NCBI GenBank assembly: GCA_947650365.1
Contig: CANTAL010000197.1
Location: 186,001 to 250,000, forward strand
DNA from: Chamaelirium japonicum
Lineage: Eukaryota; Streptophyta; Magnoliopsida; Liliales; Melanthiaceae
DNA length: 64,000 nucleotides
Direction of reading: 5' to 3'
A program made the position numbers and the translations under genes. Shown piece after piece: positions 21,301 to 36,167 of the stretch (positions within the stretch are counted from its first letter, which is position 1; each line of letters starts with the position of its first letter). Under the pieces are notes generated by a model. The model was not told where the DNA came from and did not search any database. It saw only the letters and a program-made list of their open reading frames with translations.

Positions 21301-24300
21301 TGAATTAGAATGGATCGTACGAATGAATTAGAATGGATACATTCATGCGAATGAATTAGAATGGATCGTACGAATGAGTAAGAATGGATCGTACGAATGA
21401 ATTAGAATGGATCGAATGAATGAATTAGAATGGATCGTACAAATGAATTAGAATGGATCGTACAAATGAATTAGAATAGATAGTGCGAATGAATTAGAAT
21501 GGATCATACGAATGAATTAGAATGTATATATTCGTGCGAATGAGTTAGAATGGATCGTATGAATGAATTAGATTGGATCGTATGAATGAATTAGAATGGA
21601 TCGTACGTATGAGTTAGAATGGATACATTCATGGGAATGAATTAGAATGGATCGTACGAAGGAATTAGAATGGATCATACGAATGAAATAGAATGGATCA
21701 TTTGAAGGAATTAGAATGGATCGTTCGAAGGAATTAGAATGGATCGTATGACTGAATTAGAAAGGATACATTCGTGCAAAACAATTAGAATAGATTGTAT
21801 GAATGAATTAGAATGGATCGTGCAAATGAATTAGAATGGATCGTGCGAATGAATTAGAATGGATCGTACGAATGAATTAGAATAGATTGCGCGAATGAAT
21901 TAGAATGGATCGTACGAATGAATTAGAATGGATACATTCGTGCGAATGAATTAGAATGGATCGTATGAATGAATTCGAATAGATCGTACGAATGAATTAG
22001 AATGGATACATTCGTGCGAATGAATTATAATGGATCATACGAAGGAATTAGGGTGGATCGTACGAATGAATTAGAATGGATACATTCGTGCGAAAGAATT
22101 AGAATGGATTGTATGAATGAATTAGAATGGATCGTATGAATGAATTAGAATGGATCGTGCGAATTAATTAGAATGGATCGTACGAATGAATTAGAATGGA
22201 TCGTACAAATGAATTTGAATGGATACATTCGTGCGAATGAATTCGAATGGATCGTATGAATGAATTAGAATAGATTGTGCGAATGAATTAGAATGGATAT
22301 TAGAATGAATTAGAATGGATCGTACGTATAAATTAGAATGGATTGATTCTAATTTATTCGTACGATCCATTCTAATTTCTTCGTACGATCCATTCTAAAT
22401 CCTTCGTACGACCCATTCTAATTCATTTGCACGATCCATTGTAATTCATTCATACAATACATTCTAATTCTTTTGCACAAATCTATCTATTCTAATTCAT
22501 TCGTATGATCCATTCTAATTCCTTCGTACGATCCATTCTAATTCATTCCCATGAATGTATCCATTCTAATTCATAGGTATGAGCCATTCTAATTCATTCA
22601 TACGATCCAATCTAATTCATTCATATAATCCATTCTAATTCATTCGCATGAATGTATCCATTCTAATTCATTCGTACGATCCATTTTAATTCAATCGCAC
22701 AATCTATTCTAATTCATTTGTACGATCCATTCTAATTCATTAGCACGATCCATTCTAATTCATTCGTACGATCCAATCTATTTCATTCGTACGATTCATT
22801 CTTACTCATTCGTTCGATCCATTCTAATTCATTCGTACGAATGTATCCATTCTAATTCATTCATACGATCCATTAGTTCGTACGATCCATTCTTACTCAT
22901 TCGTGCGATCCATTCTAATTCATTCGCACGAATGTATCCATTCTAATTCATTCGTACAATCCATTCTAATTCATTCGCACGATCTATTCTAATTCATTCA
23001 TACGATCCATTCTAATTCATTTGTACGATCCATTCTAATTCATTAGCATGATCCATTCTAATTCATTCGCACGATCCATTCTTACTTATTCATACGATCC
23101 ATTCTAATTCATATGATCCATTCTAATCCATTCTAATTCCTTTGTAAAAATAAATTAGAATAGATCATACGAAGGAATTAGGGTCGATCGTACGAATGAA
23201 TTAGAATGGATACATTCGTGCGAAAGAATTAGAATGGATTGTGCGAATGAATTAGAATGGATCGAGTGATGAATTAGAATGGATCATACGAATGAATTAG
23301 AATGGATCGTATGAATGAATTCGAACGGATCATACAAATGAATTAGAATGGATCATGCTAATGAATTAGAATGGATCATAAGAATGAAATAGAATGGATC
23401 GTACGAATAAATTAGAATGGATCGTGCTAATGAATTAGAATGGATCGTACGAATAAATTAGAATGGATCATATGAAGGAATTAGGGTGGATCGTACGAAT
23501 GATTTAGAATGGATACATTCGTGCGAAAGAATTAGAATGGATTGTATGAATGAATTAGAATGGATCATACAAATGAATTAGAATGGATCGTGCGAATGAA
23601 TTAGAATGGATCGTACGAATGAATTAGAATGGATCGTATGAATGAATTAGAATGGATCGTGCGAACGAATTAGAATGGATATATTCGTGCGAATGAATTA
23701 GAATGGATCGTACGAATGAGTAAGAATAGATCGTACTAATGAAATAGTATGGATCGTACGAATTAATTAGAATGGATCGTGCTAATGAATTAGAATGGAT
23801 CGTACGAATGAATAAGAATGGATTGTGCGAATGAATTAGAATGAATCGTACGAATGAATTAGAATGGATACATTCGTGCGAATGAATTAGAATGGATTGT
23901 ATGAATGAATTAGATTGGATCGTATGAATGAATTAGAATGGATCGTACGTATGAATTAGAATGGATACATTCATGGGAATAAATTAGAATGGATCGTACG
24001 AAGGAATTGGAATGGATCGTACGAAGGAATTAGAGCGAATGAATTAGAATGGATCGTACGAATGAGTAAGAATGGATCGTACAAATGAAATAGAATGGAT
24101 CGTAAGAATGAATTAGAATGGATCGTATGAATGAATTAGAATGGATCGTATGAATGAATTTGAACGGATCGTACGAATGAGTTAGAATGGATACAGTCGT
24201 GCGAATGAATTAGAAAAGATCATATGAAAGAATTAGGGTGGATCGTACGAATGAATTAGACTGGATACATTCGTGCGAAAGAATTAGAATGGATTGTATG

Positions 24301-25270
24301 AATGAATTAGAATGGATTGTATGAATGAATTAGAATGGATCGTGCGAATTAATTAGAATGGTTCATACGAATGATATAGAATGGATCGTATGAATGAATT
24401 AGAATGGATCGTGCGAATGAATTAGAATGGATTGTACGAAGAAATTAGAATGGATACATTCGTGCGAATCAATTAGCATAGATCGTACGAATGAGTAAGA
24501 ATGGATCGTACGAATGAAATAGAATGGACCATACGAATGAGTAAGAATGGATCGTACGAATAAAATAGAATGGATCGTACGAATGAATTAGAATGGATCG
24601 TGCTAATGAATTAGAATGGACCGTACGAATGAATTAGAATAGATTGTGCGAATGAATTAGAATAGATCGTACGAATGAATTAGAATGGATACATTCGTGT
24701 GAATGAATTAGAATGGATCGTATGAATGAGTTAGATTGGATCGTATGAATGAATTAGAATGGATCGTACGTATGAATTAGAATGGATATATTCATGGGAA
24801 TGAATTAGAATGGATCATACGAAGGAATTAGAATGGATCATATGAAGAAATAGAATGGATCATACGAAGGAATTAGAATGGATCGTACGAAGGAATTAGA
24901 ATGGATCGTACAAAGGAATTAGAATGGACCATACGAATGAATTAGAATGGATACATTCGTGTAAAACAATTAGAATAGATTGTAGAAATGAATTAGAATG
25001 GATCGTGCAAATGAATTTGAATGGATCGTGTGAATGAATTAGAATGGATCATACGAATGAACTAGAATAGATTGTGCGAATGAATTAGAAAGGATCGTAA
25101 GAATGAATTAGAATGGATAGATTCGTGCGAATAAATTAGAATGGATCATATGAATGAATTAGAATCGATTGTATGAATGAATTTGAATGGATCGTACGAA
25201 TGAATTAGAATGGATACTTCATGCGAATGAATTAGATTGGATCATACGAAGGAATTAGGGTGGATCGTAC
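12830..25270. repeat. 4.8-5.6 kb tandem macro-repeat within the satellite
   Basis: Private variants recur at a steady offset. ACGCAGGACT is at 14021 and 19581, and TGAGTAAGAATGAAATAG is at 13661 and 19221 (both 5,560 apart). CTTCGGGCAAAT is at 14776 and 20359 (5,583). GGATATTAGAATG is at 17536 and 22295, CCATTAGTTC at 18111 and 22870, and the reverse switch ATAGATCATACG at 18401 and 23160 (all 4,759). Copy 1 is about 12.8-18.38 kb, copy 2 about 18.39-23.14 kb, and a diverging third copy follows. Both full copies share the flip pattern. The offset drop of about 800 bp marks an indel between copies. Confidence 0.8.
18386..25270. repeat. Satellite array, segment 3
   Basis: Reverse about 18386-22345 (inverted patch at about 19628-19657), forward 22346-23145, reverse 23146-25270. 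Same family and variants as segment 2, of which it is largely a second copy. Nothing but satellite is present. Confidence 0.96.
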
Positions 25271-28200
25271 TCTAATTCCTTCATACGATCCATTCGTACG
25301 ATCCATTCTAATTCCTTCGTACGATCCATTCGAATTTATTCATACGATCCATTCTAATTCATTCATACGATCCATTCTAATTCATTCGCACGAATGTATC
25401 CATTTTAATTCATTCTTACGATCCATTATAATTCATTCGCACGATCCAATCTAATTCATTCGCACGATCCATTCTAATTCATCATTCGCACAATCTATTC
25501 TAATTCATTCGTACGCTCTATTCTAATTCATTAGCACGATCCATTCTAGTTCATTCGTACGATCCATTCTGTTTCATTCGTAAGATCCATTCTTACTCAT
25601 TCGTACGATCTATTCTAATTCATTCGCACGAATGTATCCATTCTAATTCATTCGTACGATCCATTCTAATTCATTCGCACGATCCATTCTAATTCATTCA
25701 CACATTTCATTCTAATTCATACGTACGATCCATTCTAATTCATTCATATGATCCATTCTAATTCATTCATACGATCAATTATAATTCATTCGCACGATCC
25801 ATTCTAATCCATTCGTACGATCCATTCTTACCCATTCGTACGATCCATTCTTACTCATTCGTACGATCCATTCTAATTCATTCGCACGAATGTATCCATT
25901 CTAATTCTTTCATACGATCCATTCTAAATCCTTCGTATGATCCATTCTATTTCATTTATACGATCCATTCTAATTCATTCATAAAATCTATTCTAATTCT
26001 TTCGCACGAATGTATCTATTCTAATTCATTCATACAATCCATCCTAATTTCTTCATATGATCCATTCTAATTCATTCGCACGAATATATCCATTCTAATT
26101 CATTCATACGATCCTTTCAAATTCATTCATATGATCCATTCTAATTTATTCGCACGAAGGAATTAGAATGGATCGTACAAATGAATGAATTAGAATGGAT
26201 CATACGTACGAATGTATTAGAATGGATAGATTCGTGTGAAAGAATTAGAATTGATTGTATGAATGAATTAGAATGGATCGTATGAATGAAATAGAATGGA
26301 TTGTACGAAGGAATTAGAATGGATCGTACGAATGAATTAGAATGGATACATTCGTGTGAATGAATTACAATGGATCGTAAGAATGAGTAAGAATGGATCG
26401 TACGAATGAAATAGAATGGATCATACGAATGAATTAGAATGGATCGTGCTAATGAATTAGAAAGGATCGTACGAAAGAATTAGAATAGATTGTGCGAATG
26501 AATTAGAATGGATCGTACGAATGAATTAGAATGGATCGTATGAATGAATTAGAATGGATCGTGCGAATGAATTAGAATGGATCGTACGAATGAATTAGCA
26601 TGGATACATTCGTGCTAATGAATTAGAATGGATCGTACGAATGAGTAAGAATGGATCGTACGAATGAAATAGAATGGATCGTGCAAATGAATTAGAATGG
26701 ATCGTATGAATGAAATAGAATGGATCGTATGAAAGAATTGGAATGGATCGTGTGAATGAATTAGAATGGATCATACGAATGAATTAGAATAGATACATTC
26801 GTGCGAATGAATTAGAATGGATCATACGAAGGAATTAGGATGGATCGTATGAATGAATTAAAATGGATACATTCTTGCGAAAGAATTAGAATGGATTGTA
26901 TGAATGAATCAGAATGGATCGTATATATGAATTAGAATGGATTGTACGAATGAATTAGAATGGATTATTCTAATTCATTCGTACGATCCATTCTAATTCA
27001 TTTGTACGATCCATTCTAATTCATTCGTATGATCCATTCTAATTCATTCGTACGAACCATTCTTACTCATTCATACGATCCATTCTAATTCATTCGTACG
27101 ATCCATTCTAATTCATTCGTACGATCCATTCAAAGTCATTCATACGATCCATTCTAATTCATTCGTATGATCCATTCTAATGAATTCGTGCTAATGAATT
27201 AGATTGATACATTCGTGCGAATGAATTAGAATGGATCGTATGAATGAATTAGAATGGATCGTACGAATGAATTAGAATGGATCGTACGAATGAATTAGAA
27301 TGGATACATTTGTGCGAATGAATTAGAATGGATCGTATGAATAAATTAGATTGCATCGTATGAATGAATTAGAATGGGAATGAATTAGAATGGATCGTAC
27401 GAATGAATTAGAATGGATCGTACGAAGGAATTAGAATGGATACATTTGTACGATCTATTCTAATTCATTCATACAATCCATTCTAATTTTTTCGCACGAA
27501 TGTATCCATTCTAATTCATTCGTACGATCCACCCTAATTCCTTCGTATGATCCATTCTAATTCATACGCACGATTGTATCCATTCTAATCCATTCGTACG
27601 ATCCATTCGAATTCATTCATACGATCCATTCTAATTCATTCGCACGATCCATTCTAATTCATTCATACGATCCTTTCTAATTCATTCATACGATCGTGTG
27701 AATTAATTAGAATAGATCGTACGAATGAATTAGAATGGATACATTCGTGCGAAAGAATTAGAATGGATCATACGAAGCAATTAGGGTGGATCGTACGAAT
27801 GAATTAGAATGGATACATTTCGTGCGAAAGAATTAGAATGGATTGTATGAATGAATTAGAAAGGATCGTACGAATGTATCCATTCTAATTCCTTCGTACG
27901 ATCCATTCTAATTCATTCATACTATCCATTCTAATTCATTCATACGATCCATTATAATCCATTCATACGATCCAATCTAATTCATTCATACGATCCATTC
28001 TAATTCATTCGCACGAATGTATTCATTCAAATTCATTCGTACGATCCATTCTAATTCCTTCGTACGATCCATTCTAATCCATTCTAATTCATTCATACGA
28101 TCCATTCTAATCCATTCTAATTCATTCATACGATCCATTCTAATTTATTCTAACTCATTCATACGATCCATTCTAATTACATTAGCACGATACATTCTAA

Positions 28201-31200
28201 TTCATTCTAATTCATTTGTCGTATGATCCATTCTAATTCCTTCATATGATCCATTCTATTTCATTCATATGATCCATTCTAATTCCTTTGTATGATCCAT
28301 TCTAATTCATACGTACGATCGATTCTAATTAGACTTGATTGTATGAATGAGTAAGAATGGATTGTACGAATGAAATAGAATGGATCGTACGAATGAATTA
28401 GAATGGATCGTGCTAATGAATTAGAATGGATCGTACGAATGAATTTGAATAGATTGTGCGAATGAATTAGAATGGATCGTACGAATGAATTAGAATGGAT
28501 CGTATGAATGAATTAGATTGGATCGTATGAATGAATTAGAATGGATTGTATGTATGAATTATAATGGATACATTCATGGGAATGAATTAGAATGGATCGT
28601 ACGAAGGAATTAGAATGGATCATTCAAATGAAATAGAATTGATCGTACGAAAGAATTAGAATAGATCGTATGAAGGAATGCGAATGGATCGTACGAAGGA
28701 ATTAGGGTGGATCGTACGAATGAATTAGAATGGATTAGAATTAGAATGGATACATTCGTGTTAATGAATTAGAATGGATCGTACGAATAAATTAGAATAA
28801 ATTGTGCGAATGAATTAGAATGGATCATACGAATGTATTAGAATGGATCGTATGAATGAATTAGAATGGATCTTGCGAATGAATTAGAATATATTGTACG
28901 AAGGAATTAGAATGAATCGTACGAATGAATTAGAATGGATACATTCGTGCATGGATACATTCGTGCGAAGGAATTAGAATGGATTGTACGAATGGATCGT
29001 ACGAAGGAATTAGAATGAATTAGAATGGATACATTCGTGCGAATGAATTAGAATGGATTGTATGAATGAACTAGATTGGATCGTATGAATGAATTAGAAT
29101 GTATCGTACGTATGAATTAGAATGGATCGTACGAATGAATTAGAATGGATTAGAATGATCCATTCTAATTCATTCACACGAATGTATCCATTCTAATTCA
29201 TTCGTACGATCCATTCTAATTCATTCGCACGATCCATTCAAATTCCTTTGTACGATCCATTCTAATTCATTCATACGATCCATTCTAATTCATTCGGACA
29301 AATGTATCCACTCTAATTCATTCGTACGATCCATTCTAATTCATTCGCACGATCCATTCTAATCCATTCTAATTCATCATTCGCACAATCTATTCTAATT
29401 CATTCGCACGATCTATTCTAATTCATTCGTACGATCCATTCTAATTCATTCGTATGATCCATTCTAATTCATTCGCACGATCGATTCTAATTCATTCATA
29501 CGATCCATTCTAATTCATTCGTACGATCCATTCTAATTCATTCGCACGATCTATTCTAATTCAGTCGTACGATCCATTCTAATTCATTAGCATGATCCAT
29601 TCTAATTCATTTCAACGATCCATTCTATTTCATTCGTACGATCCATTCTTATTCATTCGTACGATCGTATGAATGAATTAGAATGAATTAGAATGGATCG
29701 CGCGAATGAATTAGAATGGATCGTATGAATGAATTAGAATGGATCGTGTGAATGAATTAGAATGAATTAGAATCGATCGTACGAATTAATTAGAATGGAT
29801 ACATTCGTGCGAATGAATTAGAAAGGATCGTACGAATGAATTTGAATGGATCGTATGAATGAATTAGAATGGATCTATGAATGAATTAGAATGGATACAT
29901 TCGTGCGAATGAATTAGAATGGATCGTATGAATTAATTAGAATGTATCGCATGAATGAATTAGAATGGATCGTGCGAATGAATTAGAATGGATACATTCA
30001 TGCGAATGAATTAGAATGGATCTTACAAATGAATTAGAATGGATCGTACGGTTCATTCTTATTCATTCGTACGATCCACCCTAATTCCTTCGTATGATCC
30101 ATTCTAATTCATTCGCACGAATGTATCTATTCTAATTCATTCGCACGATGCATTCTAATTCATTCATACAATCCATTATAAGTCTTTCGCACGAATGTAT
30201 CCATTCTAATTCATTCGTACGATCCACCCTAATTCCTTCGTACGATCCATTCTAATTCATTCGTACGATTCATCATTCGCTAATTAATTATAATGGATCG
30301 TGCGAATGAATTTGAATTGATCGTACGAATGAATTAGAATAGATTGTGCGAATCAATTACAATGGATCGTATGAATGAATTAGAATGGATCGTATGAATG
30401 AATTTGATTGGATCGTACGAATGAATTAGAATGGATCGTGCGAATGAATGAGAATGGATCATACGAATGAATTAGAATGGATCGTATGAATGAATTAGAA
30501 TGGATCGTGCGAATGAATTAGAATGGATCGTACGAATGAATTAGAATGGATCCATTCTAATTAGAATGGATTCATTCGTACGATCCATTCTAATTCATTC
30601 GCACGAATGTATCCATTCTACTTCATTCGCATGATCCATTCTAATTCATTCGCACAATCTATTCTTATTCATTGGTATGATCCATTCTAATTTATTAGCA
30701 CGATCCATTCTAATTAATTCGTACGATCCATTCTAATTCTTTCAAATCCATTCTAATCCTATCTAATCCATTCTAATTCTTTCGCACGAATGTATCCATT
30801 CTATTTAATTTCTAATTCATTCATACAATCCAATCTAATTCATTCGCACAAATGTATACATTCTAATTCATTCGTACGATCCATTCTAATGAATTAGAAT
30901 TAGAATGGATCGTACGAATGAATTAGAATGGATCGTGCGAATGAATTAGAATGGATCGTACGAATGAATTAGAATGAATACATTCGTGCGAATGAATTAG
31001 AATGGATCGTATTAATGAATTAGAATGGATCGTATGAATAAATTAGAATGGATCATACGAATGAATTAGAATGAATTAGAATGAATTAGAATGGATCATA
31101 TGAAAGAATTAGATTGGATTGTATGAATTAGATTGGATCGTACGATCCATTCTAATTCATTCATACGATCCATTCTAATTCATTCATACGATCCAGTCTA

Positions 31201-34200
31201 ATTCATTCATACGATCCATTCTAATTCGTTCGCACGATTCATTCTAATTCATTCATATGACCCATTCTAATTCATTCATACGATCCAATCAAATTCATTC
31301 ATACGATCCATTCTAAATTCCTTCGTACGATCCATTCTAATTCATTCGCACGATCCATTCTAATTCCTTCGTACGATCCATTCTAATTCATTCCCATGAA
31401 TGTATCCATTCTAATTCATTTATACGCTCCATTCTAATTCATTCGTACGATCCATTCTAATTAATTCGCACAATCTATTCTAATTCATTCATACGATCGT
31501 TCTAATTCTTTAGCACGATCAATTCTAATTCATTCGTACTATCCATTCTAATTCATTCGCACAATCTATTCTGATTTTTTCGTACGAACCATTCTAATTC
31601 CTTCGTACAATCCGAATGTATCCATTCTAATTGATTCGTACGATCCATTCGAATTCATTCATACGATCCATTCTAATTCATTCATACAATCCATTCTAAT
31701 CCATTGCCATGAATGTATCCATTCTAATTCAAATGTACGATCCATTCTAATTCATTCATATGATCCATTCTAATTCATTCGTACGATCCATTCTAATTCA
31801 TTCACACGATCCATTCTAATTCATTCATATGATCCATTCTAATTCCTTCGTATGATCGTACGAATGAGTAAGAATGGATCGTACGAATGATATAGAATGG
31901 ATCGTATGAATGACTTAGAATGGATCGTGCGAATGAATTAGATTGGATCGTGCGAATGAATTAGATTGAATGGATTGAACGAATGAATAAGAATAGATTA
32001 TGCGAATGAATAAAAATGAATTAGAATAGATTGTATGAATGAATTAGAATGGATCGTATGAATGAATTAGAATGAATTGTACGAATGAATTAGAATGGAT
32101 CGTACAAATGAATTAGAATGGATCATACGAATAAATTAGAATGGATCGTGCTAATGAATTAGAATGGATCATACGAATGAATTAGAATAGACTGTGCGAA
32201 TGAATTAGAATGGATCGTACGAATGAATTAGAATGGATACATTCGTGCGAATGAATTAGAATGGATCGTATGAATGAATTAGAATGGATCGTACGTATGA
32301 ATTAGAATGGATACATTCATGGGAATGAATTAGAATGGATCGTACAAAGGAATTAGAATGGATCATACAAATGAAACAGAATGGATCGTACGAAGGAATT
32401 AGAATGGATCGTACGAAAAAATTAGAATGGATCGTATGAAGGAATTAAAACGAATGAATTAGAATGGATCGTACGAATGAGTAAGAATGGATCGTGCGAA
32501 TGAAATAGAATGGATCATATGAATGAATTAGAATGGATCGTGCGAATGAATTAGATCGTACGAATGAATTAGAATGGATCGTATGAAGGAATTAGAATGG
32601 ATCGTGCAAATGAATTAGAATAGATCATACGAATAGATTAGAATAGATTGTACGATCCATTCTAATTCATTCTAATTCATTCATACGAATGAAATAGAAT
32701 GGATCGTATGAAGGAATTAGAATGGATCGTACAAATGAATTAGAATGGATCGTACGAATGAATTAGAATAGATTGTGCGAATGAATTAGAATGGATCCTA
32801 CGAATGAATTAGAATGGATCCATTCTATTCTTATTCATTCGCATGATCTGTTCTATTTCCTTCGTACGACCCATTCTATTTCATTCGTATGATCCATTCT
32901 AATTCCTTCGTACGATCCATTCTAATTCATTCGCATGAATGTATCCATTCTAATTCATATGTACGATCCATTCTAATTCCTTCATACGATCCATTCTAAT
33001 TCATTCATACGATCCATTCTAATTCATTCACACGAATGTATCCATTCTAATTTATTCGTACGATCCATTCCGATCCAATCTAATTCATTCATATGATCCA
33101 TTCTAATTCATTCGCACGAATGTATCTATTCTAATTCATTCCATTCTTGCGAATGAATTAGAATGGATCATACGAATGAATCGTGCGAATGAATTAGAAT
33201 GGATTGTGCAAATGAATTAGAATGAATCGTATGAAGGAATCATGCAAATGAATTAGAGTGGATCGTACGAACGAATTAGAATGGATCGTACAAATGAATT
33301 AGAATGGATTCAATCCCATGGATACATTCGTGCGAATGAATTAGAATGGATCGTATGAATGAATTAGATTGGATCGTATGAATGAATTTGAATGGATCGT
33401 ACGTATGAATTAGAATGGATACATTCGTGCGAATGAATTAGAATGGATCATACAAAGGAATTACGGTGGATCGTATGAATGAATTAGAATGAATACATTC
33501 GTGCGAAAGAATTAGAATGGATTGTATGAATGAATTAGAATGGATCGTATGAATGAATTAGAATGGACCGTGCGAATGAATTAGAATCGAAGGGATCCAT
33601 TCTAATTCATTCGTACGATCCATTCTAATTCCTTCGTATGAACCATTCTAATTCATTCGTACGAATGTATACATTCTAATTCATTCGTACGATCCATTCG
33701 AATTCATTCATACGATCCATTCTAATTCATTCGTACGATCAATTCTAATTCATTCGCACGATCTATTCTAATTCATTCAGACGATCCATTCTAATTCATT
33801 CATACAATCCATTCAAATTCTTTCGCACGAATGTATCCATTCTAATTCATTCGTACGATCCACTCTAATTCCTTTGTACAATCCATTCTAATTTATTCGT
33901 ACGATCTATTCTAATTCATTCGCACGATCCATTCTAATTCTTTCGCACGAATGTATCCACTCTAATTCATTCGTACGATCCACCCTAATTCCTTCGTATG
34001 ATCCATTCTAATTTATTCGTACGATCCATTCTAATTCATTCGTACGATCCATTCGAATTCATTCGTACGATCCATTCTAATTCATTCATACGATCCATTC
34101 TAATTCATTCACACGAATGTATCCATTCGAATTCATTCATACGATCCATTCTAATTCATTCATACGATCCATTATAATTCATTTGCACGAATGTATCCAT

Positions 34201-36167
34201 TCTAAATCATTCGTACGATTCATTCTAATTCATTCGCACCATCTATTCTAATTCATTCGTATGATCCATTCTAATTCATTCGCACGATCCATTCTAATTC
34301 ATTCATACGATCCCTTCGAATTTATCATACGATCCATTCTAATTCATTCATACGATCCATTCTAATTCTTTCGTACGAATGTATCCATTGTAATTCATTC
34401 GTACGATCCATTCTAATAGATTCGCACGAATGTATCCATTATAATTCATTCGTACGATCCATTCGAATTCATTCATACGATCCATTCTAATTCATTCATA
34501 CGATCCATTCTAATTTATTCGCACGAATGTATCCATTATAATTCATTCGTACGATCCATTCTAATTCATTTGTACGATCCATTCTAATTCATTCATACAA
34601 TCCATTCTAATTCATTTGCACGAATGTATCCATTCTAATTCATTCGTACGATCCATTCTAATTCCTTCGTACGATCCATTCTAATTCCTTCGTACGATCC
34701 ATTCGAATTCCTTCGTACGATCCATTCTAATTCATTCCCATGAATGTATCCATTCTAATTCATACGTACGATCTATTCTAATTCATTCATACGATCCAAT
34801 TCATACGTACGAATAAATTAGATTGTGCGAATGAATTAGAATGGATCGTACGAATGAATTAGAATGGATTAGAATGGATCGTACGAAGGAATTAGAATGG
34901 ATCATACGAATGAAATAGAATGGATCGTACGATCCATTCTAATTCATTCGTACAATCCATTCTAATTCATTCGCACGAACCATTCTAATTAGATCGTATG
35001 ATCCATTCTAATTCATTCATACGATCCAATCTAATTCATTCGTACGATCCATTCTATTTTATTGATATGATCCATTCTAAATCATTCGTTCGATCCATTC
35101 TAATTCATTCGTACGATCCATTCTAATTCCTTCATAAGATTCATTCTATTTCATTCGTATGATCCATTCTAATTCCTTTGTACGATCCATTCTAATTCAT
35201 TCCCATGAATGTATCCATTCTAATTCCTTCGTACGATCCATTCTAATTCCTTCGTACGATCAATTCTAATTCATTCGCACGATCCATTCTAATTCATTCA
35301 TACAATCCATTCTAATTCCTTCATACGATCCATTCTAATTCATTCGTACGATCCATTCTAATTCATTCGCACGATCCATTCTAATTCATTCATACGATCC
35401 ATTCTAATGCATTCATACGATCCATTCTAATTCATTCGCACGAATGTATCCATTCTAATTCATTCGCACTATCCATTCTAATTCATTCATACAATCTATT
35501 CTAATTCATTCGTACGATCCATTCTAATTCATTAGCATGATCCATTCTAATTCATTCGTACGATCCATTCTATTTCATTCATACGATCAATTCTTACTCA
35601 TTCGAACGATCCATTCTAATACATTCGCACAAATGTATCCATTCTAATTCATTCGTACGATCCATTCTAATTCATTTGCACGATCCATTCTAATTCATTC
35701 GTACGATCCATTCTAATTCATTCGCACGATCCATTCTAATTCATTCGCACAATCTATTCTAATTCATTCGTACAATCCATTCTAATTCATTAGCATGATC
35801 CATTCTAATACATTCGTACAATCCATTCTAATTCATTCGCACCATCCATTCTAATTCATTCATACGATCCATTCTAATTCATTCATACAATCCATTCTAA
35901 TTCTTTCGCATGAATGTATCCATTCTAATTTATTCGTATGATCAATTCTAATTCATTCGCACAATCTATTATAATTCATTTGTACATACGAATTTATTCA
36001 TACGATCCATTCTAATTCATTCGTACGATCCATTCTAATTCATTAGCATGATCCATTCTAATTCATTCGTATGATCTATTGTATTTCATTCGTACGATCC
36101 ATTCTTACTCATTCGCATGATCCATTCTAATTTATTCGCACGAATGTATACATTCTAATTCATTCCT
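25271..36167. repeat. Satellite array, segment 4: mosaic of short inverted blocks
   Basis: Orientation flips at about 26157, 26965, 27182, 27448, 27692, 27872, 28330, 29157, 29665, 30050, 30282, 30550-30570, 30890, 31140, 31856, 32651, 32686, 32817, 33145, 33594, 34808 and 34931, so blocks are often only 150-800 bp. Many junctions are palindromic: GGATCGTACGATCC lies inside a 22-bp perfect palindrome at 34918-34939. Some units are truncated or fused (for example GAATTAGAATTAGAATGG near 30890). No unique DNA is seen. Confidence 0.95.
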
